Of a stretch of 64,000 nucleotides of DNA, positions 54,801 to 62,597 are shown one piece after another. How positions within the stretch are numbered: the first letter of the stretch is position 1; each line of letters begins with the position of its first letter. Origin of the DNA: Cellulophaga sp. RHA19 (GTDB lineage: Bacteria > Bacteroidota > Bacteroidia > Flavobacteriales > Flavobacteriaceae); assembly GCF_002813425.1 (NCBI RefSeq), contig NZ_PHUL01000001.1, positions 2,549,001 to 2,613,000 of the forward strand, given 5' to 3'. Both the position numbers and the translations under genes were made by a program. The notes under the pieces were generated by a model. The model was not told the DNA's origin. It searched no databases and saw only the letters and a program-made list of their open reading frames with translations.

Positions 54801-55041
54801 TGTGCATATGAGAATTGTACCTGGTTTACGTAGCAAGTGGTTGTTTAACTTTGCAAGTATTGTTGCTTTTGCAAGTATTATGATGACGTATTTTGGAGTA
54901 AACTTTTACTTAGCAGGTTTGCATAGTTATGCTAGTGGAGCTCAAGTTATTACCCCTATGTTTATATGGTATACAGCAGCTGGTGTTGTGGTACTTGGTT
55001 TAATAAGTTACTGGAGATATAAAGTAAACTATTCTAAATAG
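51844..55041 (+). CDS. ccsBA: Cytochrome c biogenesis protein, CcsB-CcsA (ResB-ResC) fusion
   Basis: 1065 residues. The N-terminal ResB part has four helices (about 15-35, 55-75, 78-98 and 435-455) around a large periplasmic segment with EGMMPIREGE. The C-terminal CcsA part (from about 770) carries the haem-handling WWD motif, WGRYWGWDPKETWAL, at residues 963-977, and His ligands nearby. A central periplasmic region begins after residue 480 (HSPGDGHNH). Assembles c-type cytochromes in the system II pathway. The end overlaps a hairpin shared with the next gene. Confidence 0.95.
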   Translation: MVNLIKKFFFSTRLMSFLFIAFATALALGTFIESWYSTDTARIWIYNTTWFEAIMAFFVINFLGNISRYKLLRKEKWAVLLLHLSWIFIIIGAFVTRYISFEGMMPIREGETENVFYSDKTYISTIVYGEKDGVKMQKKQEYPILVTAEGLKSSLPIHTNFDKTEYSIKYAGFIDGAKEGLIIGEEGKNFLKIVESSSGGRHDHYLEEGVVQSIHNILFALNKPTKGAINITATDSSYTIQSPFEGTFMRMADRLQGGVKKDTVQKLQLRSLYQMADMQFVMPDSLVKGKNGIIPIPKEERTKNMADALILDVTVNGKTVRKKLLGSKGMLQFADPFKIGDLEFRMAYGSKMYELPFAIKLNDFIAEKYPGTEKGYASFMSKVTIEDEKPFDYDIFMNHILDHKGYRFFQASFDPDEKGTKLSVNHDQWGTWITYIGYFMLYAGLMGIMFFGKTRFKDLAVSLDKIKAKKAKLTSVLVLGALLSLTSQSVNAQQHSPGDGHNHAAVPSQEVVDSIILATAVSKEHAEEFGKLVIQDEGGRMKPLNTFTSELLRKLSLKDKYLGLTSDQVFLSMMTNQQLWANAHIIAIDKKGYNDSIRKVIGVPAGQRYATLMDFFDEKQSYKLDPFLVEATATNNPNKFQQDYKDVNIRLGLLNRALSGEILKVFPLLNVDNNKWISALEYRSNNGQFPVQEELYDNFIKNAIPYYLLELQKARESEDYTKANTMLAGLKQNQINHGKEVLPSDRKINIEVIYNKLNIFNVLYKSYAVVGLFLFIILIFQIFKDRSVWRVAVYFFKGTIWLLFLWHTAGLILRWYISGHAPWSDAYESIIYVAWATLGMGLLFARKSNLTIAAATFVTAMLLWIAHQNWVDPSISNLVPVLDSYWLMIHVAVIVGSYGPLTVGMILGVTSLILIILTTKKNKERMDLNLKELTIINELVLTTGLVMLTIGNFLGGMWANESWGRYWGWDPKETWALVSIMIYAFVVHMRIVPGLRSKWLFNFASIVAFASIMMTYFGVNFYLAGLHSYASGAQVITPMFIWYTAAGVVVLGLISYWRYKVNYSK

Positions 55042-55049
55042 TTTACTTT
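55021..55049. terminator. Hairpin spanning the stop codons of two convergent genes
   Basis: Perfect 13-bp inverted repeat (55021-55033 with 55037-55049), 3-base loop. It contains the TAG of ccsBA (55039-55041) and the TAA of the metalloprotease (55043-55045). T tracts are short on both sides. Confidence 0.7.
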
Positions 55050-55843
55050 CCGCCATTGGCTTTTAGGTCTGCAATACATTGTGGATCTAACGTTGGTATT
55101 TGTCCTCCTGTAATAGAGTTTAAAAGTCCTTCTCCTGTTTCTGCAGTCCAGTACACTAAGCAATTGTCTACATCACAATGCTTACCGTGTGCTATGTCTT
55201 GGTGGTCTGTTTGCATTTCAGATCCAACATTAACTAAACCAAGTAAGTGTCCAAATTCGTGATTTAAAACGGTAGTAGATAATACTGTTCTGCTTGGAGC
55301 TAGTGGTTTGTTACTAAAAGTTTTTACAGTGTTTTCAAAAATAGCAAAAGATGTGTTTTGGTAGGCAATTCCTAAAACAGAGCCATTTTCTGTATTTCCG
55401 GCATATTTTGCATCTAAATAAATACCAAAAACAGCAATTTTATCATTTGTATTATACTGAGTACGCAAGTTGTTTTCCATAGCAATAATATCATCAACCG
55501 TGTAAGCAGATTTTGCGGGTACAGTAATTTCTTCAAGTCGAATTTCCCAACCTTTAGATTTATTTAATCGTTCTGTAACAAAAGTTTTAAAATTTTCTAC
55601 AGTTTCATCTGTAGGTTTATAATCTTTTACGTAGAATATTTCAAAAACAGTAGATTTATATTTGTCATTAGCCAGTAAATCGTTTGCTGAGTCACCTACA
55701 TTTTTTCTATTTCTGTCTTTCATTTCTTCAGTAATAACTTCGTTGTTATTATCAGTAGATGATGCGTCAGATTCGCTATCTGTAGAGCAAGCGCTAAATA
55801 AGCTAATTATTAAAAGGAAATAAACAGTTGTTTTAAGGTTCAT
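55043..55843 (-). CDS. Lipoprotein zinc metalloprotease
   Basis: 266 residues, lipobox FSAC (Cys19). The zinc site is HEFGHLLGLVNVG with His195 and His199 and a third His in QTDHQD, as in metzincins. N-terminal part is alpha/beta with an acidic Ser-rich linker after the lipobox. It is probably on the outside of a membrane. One base separates it from the convergent ccsBA. Confidence 0.88.
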   Translation of the reverse strand: MNLKTTVYFLLIISLFSACSTDSESDASSTDNNNEVITEEMKDRNRKNVGDSANDLLANDKYKSTVFEIFYVKDYKPTDETVENFKTFVTERLNKSKGWEIRLEEITVPAKSAYTVDDIIAMENNLRTQYNTNDKIAVFGIYLDAKYAGNTENGSVLGIAYQNTSFAIFENTVKTFSNKPLAPSRTVLSTTVLNHEFGHLLGLVNVGSEMQTDHQDIAHGKHCDVDNCLVYWTAETGEGLLNSITGGQIPTLDPQCIADLKANGGK

Positions 55844-55912
55844 TATGTTGTTATTTATTCAAATTATAATAGTGTTGTTAAATTTATATACGTCTAATAA
55901 TGCCAAATAGTT

Positions 55913-55948
55913 TTGTTAGGTTGTTTAGGTTCTAAATTTGTAACTTTG
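55913..55948 (+). promoter_or_regulatory. Two overlapping promoters of the trans-sulfuration gene
   Basis: TTG (55913-55915), 17 bases, TAAATTTG (55933-55940); and TTG (55921-55923), 17 bases, TAACTTTG (55941-55948). The second set is displaced by 8 bases. The start codon is at 55982. Confidence 0.72.
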
Positions 55949-55981
55949 GTAGAGCAACTAAATAACACTAAAACTAAAAAA

Positions 55982-57133
55982 ATGAAGCAATCTAAAGCAG
56001 GGTTAAACACAATATGCACACATACAGGAGAGGTAGAAGATAAACAGTTTAAAGGCGCTGTATCTCCTTTATATATGAGTTCTTCCTATGCTTTTGAAGG
56101 CGTAGATGTTAAGCGTTACCCAAGGTATTTTAATACACCAAACCAAGAGGCTCTTTGCAGAAAGGTAGCAGCATTAGAACATACAGAAGCCGGATTAATT
56201 TTTGGAAGTGGAATGGCAGCTGTAAGTACATCTTTATTGGCTTTTTTGCACGCTGGAGACCACGTTGTACTCCAAAAAACATTATATGGTGGCACGTATA
56301 ACTTAATACAAGAAGAGTTTACTAAGTTTGGAATAGAATACTCTTTAACAGAGGGTTTAAAGGCTGAAGATTTTGAAGCTAAAATAAAAGAAAATACAAA
56401 GGTTGTTTATATTGAAACACCATCTAATCCTTTGCTTACGATTACAGATTTAAAGGCGGTTGCAAATTTGGCTAAAAAGCACAATTTAATATCTATGATA
56501 GATAATACTTTTGCAAGTCCTGTAAATCAAAACCCAATAGATTTTGGAATAGATATAGTTATACACAGTGCTACAAAATATATGGGAGGACATTCTGATA
56601 TTTGTGCAGGTGCTGTTGCATCTTCAGCAGAATATATAGATAAGATTTTTCAATTAGCAAAGAATTTTGGAGGTAGCTTAAGTGATTATACAGTTTGGTT
56701 GTTAGAACGTAGTATGAAAACGATGGGAATTAGAGTAAAAGCTCAGAATGAAAATGCACAAAAAATGGCAGAATATTTACATCAAAATAAAGATGTAGAA
56801 GTTGTGTATTATCCTGGTTTAGAGTCGCATCCAGACCACGAACTAGCAAAGTCACAAATGAAAGGTTTTGGAGGTATGTTATCTTTTGAGCTTAAGGACG
56901 ACATAAATGCTATGAACTTTCAAAATGCATTAGAACTTATAAAACCATCTATGAGTTTGGCAGGGGTAGAGAGTACTGTTTTGTCTCCAACGCAAACATC
57001 TCATTCTTTATTAAGTGCAGAAGAAAGAGAAAAACAAGGCATTAAGGATGGTTTAATTCGTTTTTCTGTTGGTATAGAAGAAGTAGAAGATTTAATAGCT
57101 GATATAGAACAAGCATTAGCTAAGGTAAAATAG
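55982..57133 (+). CDS. Trans-sulfuration PLP-dependent enzyme (Cys/Met metabolism)
   Basis: 383 residues of the Cys/Met metabolism PLP family. Marks: NTICTHTGEVEDKQFKGAVSPLYMSSSY, VYIETPSNPLLTITDLKAV, PLP Lys199 in HSATKYMGGHSD and SLAGVESTVLSPTQTSHS. Could be methionine gamma-lyase, cystathionine gamma-synthase or cystathionine lyase; sequence alone does not settle it. The track of the frame to a TTG at 55913 lies in the promoter. bshB1 follows by 11 bases. Confidence 0.9.
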   Translation: MKQSKAGLNTICTHTGEVEDKQFKGAVSPLYMSSSYAFEGVDVKRYPRYFNTPNQEALCRKVAALEHTEAGLIFGSGMAAVSTSLLAFLHAGDHVVLQKTLYGGTYNLIQEEFTKFGIEYSLTEGLKAEDFEAKIKENTKVVYIETPSNPLLTITDLKAVANLAKKHNLISMIDNTFASPVNQNPIDFGIDIVIHSATKYMGGHSDICAGAVASSAEYIDKIFQLAKNFGGSLSDYTVWLLERSMKTMGIRVKAQNENAQKMAEYLHQNKDVEVVYYPGLESHPDHELAKSQMKGFGGMLSFELKDDINAMNFQNALELIKPSMSLAGVESTVLSPTQTSHSLLSAEEREKQGIKDGLIRFSVGIEEVEDLIADIEQALAKVK

Positions 57134-57144
57134 ATTAGAATAAA

Positions 57145-57861
57145 ATGAAGTTAGATATATTAGTTTTTGGGGCGCACCCAGATGATGCAGAGCTGGGAGC
57201 AGGAGCTACAATAGCAAAAGAAATTGCAAATGGTAAAAAAGTTGGTATTGTAGATTTAACACGAGGTGAATTAGGTACTAGAGGAACAGCACAAACTAGA
57301 GATGAGGAGGCTACAGAAGCTGCTAAAATTTTAGGTGTTTCTGTTAGAGAAAATTTAGCTTTTAAAGATGGTTTTTTTGTAAACGATAAAGCGCACCAAT
57401 TAGAAGTAATTAAAATGGTACGTAAATACCAGCCAGAAATTGTATTATGCAATGCTATTGATGATAGGCATATAGATCACGGTAAAGGTAGTAAACTTGT
57501 TAGTGATGCTTGTTTTTTAAGCGGGTTGTTAAAAATAGAAACAACAATAAATGGAGAAGCTCAGGAAAAATGGAGGCCTAAAAACGTTTATCATTATATA
57601 CAGTGGAAAAATATAGAGCCAGATTTTGTGGTAGATGTTACGGGCTTTATAGATACCAAAGTAAAGTCTGTTTTAGCATACAAAACTCAGTTTTACGATA
57701 CAAATAGTAATGCACCACAAACACCTATTACGAGTCAGAATTTTTTACAAAGTGTAACTTATAGAGCTCAAGATTTAGGGCGTTTAATAGGGGTAGACCA
57801 CGCAGAAGGTTTTACTGTAGAGCGCTTTGTAGCTGTAAATAGTTTGGATGACTTAATTTAA
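57145..57861 (+). CDS. bshB1: Bacillithiol biosynthesis deacetylase BshB1
   Basis: 238 residues of the LmbE/PIG-L fold: VFGAHPDDAELGAGATIA (zinc motif), DLTRGELGTRGT, LAFKDGFF, CNAIDDRHIDHGKG and the C-terminal DHAEGFTVERF. Removes acetyl from GlcNAc-malate in bacillithiol synthesis. Adjacent to the sulfur amino-acid enzyme, which could feed cysteine to the same thiol. Confidence 0.93.
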   Translation: MKLDILVFGAHPDDAELGAGATIAKEIANGKKVGIVDLTRGELGTRGTAQTRDEEATEAAKILGVSVRENLAFKDGFFVNDKAHQLEVIKMVRKYQPEIVLCNAIDDRHIDHGKGSKLVSDACFLSGLLKIETTINGEAQEKWRPKNVYHYIQWKNIEPDFVVDVTGFIDTKVKSVLAYKTQFYDTNSNAPQTPITSQNFLQSVTYRAQDLGRLIGVDHAEGFTVERFVAVNSLDDLI

Positions 57862-57865
57862 GGGA

Positions 57866-59920
57866 TTAAATCTCTTCTTTTGGTAATTCAAAATAAAATG
57901 TACTACCAATACCTAAGGTGCTTTCTATCCAGATTGTGCCTTTGTTATTGGTGATCATTTCTTTACACAAAGGAAGTCCTAGTCCTGTACCTTTTTCATT
58001 ATTGGTACCATAAGACACTGCTATTGCACTTTCGTTGGTAAATAGCTCTTCAATTAATTCTGGTTTAATTCCTATGCCAGAATCTTTTACGCTAACAATC
58101 CAGGTGTTTTCAGTTTCTTTAGCGTTTAAAACTATGTTGCCATCTGTTTTAGTAAACTTTATAGCATTACTAAGTAGATTGCGTATAACAACACTCGTTT
58201 GGTTTTTATCTGCCCAAACAATAGCGTTTGCAGGTATGTTATTTGTGATACTAATGTTTTTATTTTCAGCGAGCTCAGCTAATAAGTTAATATTGTTTTG
58301 AGTAAGGTTGTTTATTTTGGCTTTTGAAGGAGAAGTAGAGCCGCCGTTCATTTGTGTTCTACTCCAAGATAACAGATTTGTTAGCGTAAAAAATAAAGCA
58401 TCAACATCACTCTTTAGTTTTGGTATAAAACGTATAAAATCTTCTGCTTCTACATCTTTAGAAACAAACATATCTAAAAGACTTTGTAAAGCAGCAATAG
58501 GATTTCTAAGATCGTGACCAATAATAGAAAATAGTTTATCTTTTGTTTTATTTATGTTTTCTAATTCGTTCTCTCTCTTTTTTAATATTTCGGTTTGCTC
58601 TATAAGCTGGTTGTATAATTTTTTTCTAGTATTAGCTTGTATTTTTATAAGTAGTAAAATAAAACTTAATACAACTAAAGCTGCAATTGCTATATAAAGG
58701 TAATTTTGATGTTTGTCTATTTCTTTTTTAGCATCTGCCTCTGTATCTCTTTTTTGCCTTTCGTATTCTGTTCTTGTTTTAAATGCACCTAAGCTGTTGC
58801 TGTTTTCTCTTCTTAATATAGAATCAGAAGTTTTTTTAAACAATTCCAGACTTTCTAATGCTAAATCTGTTTTATTATTTTGTTTGTGTATTTGGTAAAG
58901 TGTTTCGTAAGATTCCTCTAGTTCTTCTAGTAGTTTAAATCTTGTTCCTATTTCAATAGCTTTGTTAACGGCAGTTTCAGCTTTGTTCATCTGCTTTAGA
59001 CTTAAGTAAGCTTTAGCTTTTGCGTTCTCTAAAGACATTACAGTTCTATCGTCTGTTAATTCTTTTAAAATATTTTCACTAATACTTAGCCATTTTAAAG
59101 CTAACTCCGGCTGTTTTTGTTCAATTAATATTCTTCCTTTATTTATATAGCAATAAGATAGCCATTCTTTATCCCCTTTTTTTTCAAAAGTGGCAATACT
59201 ATTATCTATATATTTAGTGGCTAAGTCTAATTCATTTACTCTTATGTAAATGTCAGACATGTTGGCGTATGTTTCTGCAATGTATATAGGGTTGCCTATT
59301 TCTTTGTTTAGCTTGTCTACTTCTTTATATAAGGCAATACTTTGTTTGTAGTCTTTTTGGGAAGCATATAAACTAGCGGTGTTATCTTTTATGAAAGATA
59401 AAAGTACTTTTTCATCGTTTTCTAGAGCTAAATCTGCACCTTTTAAATAAGCTTTTAAAGCTTCTCCATTTTTTCCAATATATGCATATTCAGAACCAAG
59501 TTGATTAGATAAACTAATTTGACCATCTATATAATCAATTTTCTCTGCTATGTTTAAAGCTTCTGTAATTTGTTTTATGGCTAAATCAAAGTCTCCTTGG
59601 TAAGAGTTGTAGTATGCAAAATGAGATAAAGCATCTGTTTTACCTTTGCTGTAGTTTATAGTTTCACTTAGTTTGTATACTCTGTCAGATATAGCTTTTA
59701 AGCTATCTACGTTTTCATACCTGTAATAACTAGCTAAAGATGTAAGTAAATCTATGTAGTTTTGTTTGTCTTCTTTAGTTTTTAATTTTTCAGATGCATT
59801 TTCTACTAATGCTCTAATACTGTCTATTTTAGATTGAGAATTTGCAGATAGCACAGAAAAGCATACAAGTGTAAGTGTAATTATTTTTTTAAGTAAATTA
59901 CTTTGTAAACTATTGTTCAT
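57866..59920 (-). CDS. TPR-containing membrane histidine kinase
   Basis: 684 residues. A signal peptide (to about residue 28) precedes about seven TPR units in the periplasm (35-370), then a membrane helix (408-427), a coil and the HisKA domain with His469 in SIIGHDLRNPIAA. ATPase motifs: NLLSNAIKFTK, VKDSGIGI and GTGLGLPLCKEM. No receiver gene is next to it. Paralogous to the next kinase upstream, 135 bases away. Confidence 0.93.
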   Translation of the reverse strand: MNNSLQSNLLKKIITLTLVCFSVLSANSQSKIDSIRALVENASEKLKTKEDKQNYIDLLTSLASYYRYENVDSLKAISDRVYKLSETINYSKGKTDALSHFAYYNSYQGDFDLAIKQITEALNIAEKIDYIDGQISLSNQLGSEYAYIGKNGEALKAYLKGADLALENDEKVLLSFIKDNTASLYASQKDYKQSIALYKEVDKLNKEIGNPIYIAETYANMSDIYIRVNELDLATKYIDNSIATFEKKGDKEWLSYCYINKGRILIEQKQPELALKWLSISENILKELTDDRTVMSLENAKAKAYLSLKQMNKAETAVNKAIEIGTRFKLLEELEESYETLYQIHKQNNKTDLALESLELFKKTSDSILRRENSNSLGAFKTRTEYERQKRDTEADAKKEIDKHQNYLYIAIAALVVLSFILLLIKIQANTRKKLYNQLIEQTEILKKRENELENINKTKDKLFSIIGHDLRNPIAALQSLLDMFVSKDVEAEDFIRFIPKLKSDVDALFFTLTNLLSWSRTQMNGGSTSPSKAKINNLTQNNINLLAELAENKNISITNNIPANAIVWADKNQTSVVIRNLLSNAIKFTKTDGNIVLNAKETENTWIVSVKDSGIGIKPELIEELFTNESAIAVSYGTNNEKGTGLGLPLCKEMITNNKGTIWIESTLGIGSTFYFELPKEEI

Positions 59921-60055
59921 GTGACAGTGAAAAATGTATAAAAATGCCTAGCAATATATTGATAACGAACTAGTTTAACAAGTTTTTAAGTTAAAAAATA
60001 TGGTATAACTAGTAAATGTAATCCTGTATTATGAATTTAAAAATTTTAGTATTAA

Positions 60056-62122
60056 TTATAGTGTGTATTGATAATTGTCTTCTCCCTTTGGAACAGTAAA
60101 ATAAAATATAGTTCCTTTTCCTAATTTACTTTTTGCCCATAAATTACCTCCATTATTTTCTACCATTTCTTTACTTAAAGAGATGCCCAAGCCTGTTCCT
60201 TTTTCATTATCAGTGCCAAAGGTAGTGTGACTTTGGTTTGGGGTAAATACTTTACTTAAGTCTTCTTCACTCATCCCTATGCCAGTATCTTTTATGGTAA
60301 CTTCAATAAATTGATATTTTTCTTGTGCGTCTATTGTTATTTTTCCTCCTTTAGGAGTAAACTTAAGTGCATTGCTAATTATGTTTCTAATAACAATATC
60401 TATTTGGTTTGGATCAGAAAATATCATAGTATTTTCTGGAATTTCATTTACTAACGTAATAGATTTCTTTTTAGCAGTTTCGCCTAATAAATTTATGTTG
60501 TTCTCTGCTAAAGTATTTAATTCTGCTAATGTAGTATTGGTAGTTGCACCATTCATCTGTGTTTGTCCCCATGATAGTAAGTTGTTTAATGTAAAAGATA
60601 TATGATCTACATCTTTTATAAGTTTAGGAACAAAGTCTCTAAACTCTGTTATGGCTAAATCGCCAGACTTCATCATTTTTAAAACATCTAATAATGCACC
60701 TATTGGGCCTCTTAAATCATGTGCAATAATAGAGAATAATTTATCTTTTGTTTCATTAATCTCTTGCAGTTCTTCTTCTCTGTTTTCTAAAACAACTTGC
60801 TTTAATTGCAACTCTGTATTAAGCTTTTTATGAGCTTTTCTACTTTTAGACATCATATAGGTTATAATACCCCATATTATTAAAATAGAGATGCCTATGT
60901 AAATAGCACTCCTAATTCTGGCATTCTCCAGTTTATCTACAACTTCTTTAGTTTCTTTTAGTTTATCTCTCTCAATTTTTGTTTGAAGCATTAATAAACT
61001 ACGCTTGTTCTCTTTTCTGGATAAAGAGTCTGTTACTTTTTTATATAGTTCATGAAAAAACAATGATTTTTCAAAGTCTTTTTTGTTTTTATTTATTTTA
61101 TATAAGATGTCAGAAGCGCTTTCTATATTTTTAATAGAGTTAAGTTCTTTTGCGTTATTGTAAGCTGTAAGTGCGTATAATTCTGCTGTATCTGTATTTT
61201 TGTTGCCAAAATGTGCATATGCTAAACCGCTAAGTAAATTTAGCTTGTCTCTGTTGTTTTTTATTTGGTCATATAAATGAAAGCTTTGGTCATACCAACG
61301 TATAGCCCAAGTGTATTTTTTTTGTTTTAAGTAAATATCTCCCTTTACTCTATAGGCCTTTGCTATCCATCTAATGTTGTTGTATTCTTCAAAAATGCTA
61401 ATACTCTTATTAATGTTAAACATAGCATTATTAATGTTGCCTATTTCACTTTGTAAATAAGCATAATTACATAACGTTTTTGCAGAGTAAAAATCATCCT
61501 TAATGATAAGGTTTAGTTTTATAGATTTTTCTAAGAACAATAATGCTTGTTTGTAATCTTTTTGAGCAGAGTAGAGGTTGGCAATATTTTCGTTCATTAC
61601 AGAAAGCATTCTGTTGTTATTGCTTTTTTCTGCTAATTCTACTCCCTCTAAATATATTGCCAAAGAATTGGCGTAGTTACCAAAATAATAATAAGACTTT
61701 GCAAAATTATTCATTATAGACAATTGTAAATTACTGTCTGTTGTCTTTTTGCTTTCTTCTAGAGCTTTTATATATAATGTATTTGCTTTTTCACTATTAC
61801 CGGCATCAGAATAGTAATTGGCTGTTTGTAAAAGAGCATTGCTTATACCGTAACTGTATTCTAATTCTTCGCTAAGTTTTAAAGACTCATTAGCTAAAAT
61901 TAGTAAACTGTCAGAATTATAAAAACGAAGTCTTTCTGCTTTGTTTATTAAGGCATTTACATAAATTGTGTCTTTTTTAACCAAGTCACTACTAATAGTA
62001 GGAGTATTGACACCATTTGCTTTTGTAATACAGCAGAATAATAGTGTACAAAGTAAAGACAGTAGATAATACGGCCTTCTTATATTTAAACAATACACTT
62101 TATATTGTGATTTTATAACCAT
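60056..62122 (-). CDS. TPR-containing membrane histidine kinase, paralogue
   Basis: 688 residues. N-terminal signal/anchor (about 18-36), TPR units in 40-365, membrane helix 404-424, coil, HisKA with His468 in SIIAHDLRGPIGA, and ATPase motifs NIISNALKFTP, IKDTGIGM and GTGLGISLSKEM. The same layout and many matching blocks with its neighbour indicate tandem duplication. No partner receiver is nearby. Confidence 0.93.
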   Translation of the reverse strand: MVIKSQYKVYCLNIRRPYYLLSLLCTLLFCCITKANGVNTPTISSDLVKKDTIYVNALINKAERLRFYNSDSLLILANESLKLSEELEYSYGISNALLQTANYYSDAGNSEKANTLYIKALEESKKTTDSNLQLSIMNNFAKSYYYFGNYANSLAIYLEGVELAEKSNNNRMLSVMNENIANLYSAQKDYKQALLFLEKSIKLNLIIKDDFYSAKTLCNYAYLQSEIGNINNAMFNINKSISIFEEYNNIRWIAKAYRVKGDIYLKQKKYTWAIRWYDQSFHLYDQIKNNRDKLNLLSGLAYAHFGNKNTDTAELYALTAYNNAKELNSIKNIESASDILYKINKNKKDFEKSLFFHELYKKVTDSLSRKENKRSLLMLQTKIERDKLKETKEVVDKLENARIRSAIYIGISILIIWGIITYMMSKSRKAHKKLNTELQLKQVVLENREEELQEINETKDKLFSIIAHDLRGPIGALLDVLKMMKSGDLAITEFRDFVPKLIKDVDHISFTLNNLLSWGQTQMNGATTNTTLAELNTLAENNINLLGETAKKKSITLVNEIPENTMIFSDPNQIDIVIRNIISNALKFTPKGGKITIDAQEKYQFIEVTIKDTGIGMSEEDLSKVFTPNQSHTTFGTDNEKGTGLGISLSKEMVENNGGNLWAKSKLGKGTIFYFTVPKGEDNYQYTL

Positions 62123-62351
62123 TAATTTTATTGCTATTCTGTATTTGTAACTAAAACGTGAATTTAATAGTAAGCATATGCATTGGCTAATTAATGTTGT
62201 GAAATAACATATTTTGTGTGTTTGAACTGCTTTTTTGTACTTGTTAACGACTGCCGAAAAATAATAAACAGGGGCTAAACTACGATAAATATTGATAATT
62301 AGTACGTTACAATCTATTTTTTAAATATATTAAAATATGATGCAAAATATT

Positions 62352-62382
62352 TTGATAGATAAAATAAAAAAAATTATCTTTG
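62352..62382 (+). promoter_or_regulatory. Promoter of tRNA-His
   Basis: TTG (62352-62354), 20-base spacer and TATCTTTG (62375-62382), an exact fit to the consensus. Confidence 0.85.
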
Positions 62383-62398
62383 CATCCGCTTACAAATG

Positions 62399-62472
62399 GT
62401 GGATGTAGCTCAGCTGGTTAGAGTATCGGTTTGTGGTACCGAGGGTCGCCGGTTCGAACCCGGTCTTCCACC
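62399..62472 (+). tRNA. tRNA-His (GTG)
   Basis: 74 bases (plus G-1 at 62398). Anticodon GTG at 62433-62435, D-arm, anticodon stem TCGGT/ACCGA, T-loop TTCGAAC. G-1 pairs with C73, diagnostic for tRNA-His. One U6:U67 mismatch is seen in the acceptor stem. CCA is not encoded. Confidence 0.95.
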
Positions 62473-62479
62473 CAAAAGC

Positions 62480-62510
62480 AAAGCCTTATCAATTTTGATA
62501 AGGCTTTTTT
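62480..62510 (+). terminator. Terminator of tRNA-His
   Basis: 12-bp stem (62480-62491 with 62496-62507) and a T tract. Confidence 0.92.
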
Positions 62511-62534
62511 GATTTTAATAGATGAATAATAAAT

Positions 62535-62570
62535 AAAAAACCCTTTACTAATTATTTAGTAAAGGGTTTA
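62535..62570 (-). terminator. Terminator of the M28 peptidase gene
   Basis: 13-bp stem (62538-62550 with 62557-62569), 6-base loop, T tract on the minus strand. It lies 28 bases past the stop codon. Confidence 0.9.
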
Positions 62571-62597
62571 CTTGTTTTAAAAAGCTAGGTTTTTAAT

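Noticed and set aside
55913..55981. TTG start for the trans-sulfuration enzyme
   Set aside because: That TTG is part of the promoter and the extension is not conserved.
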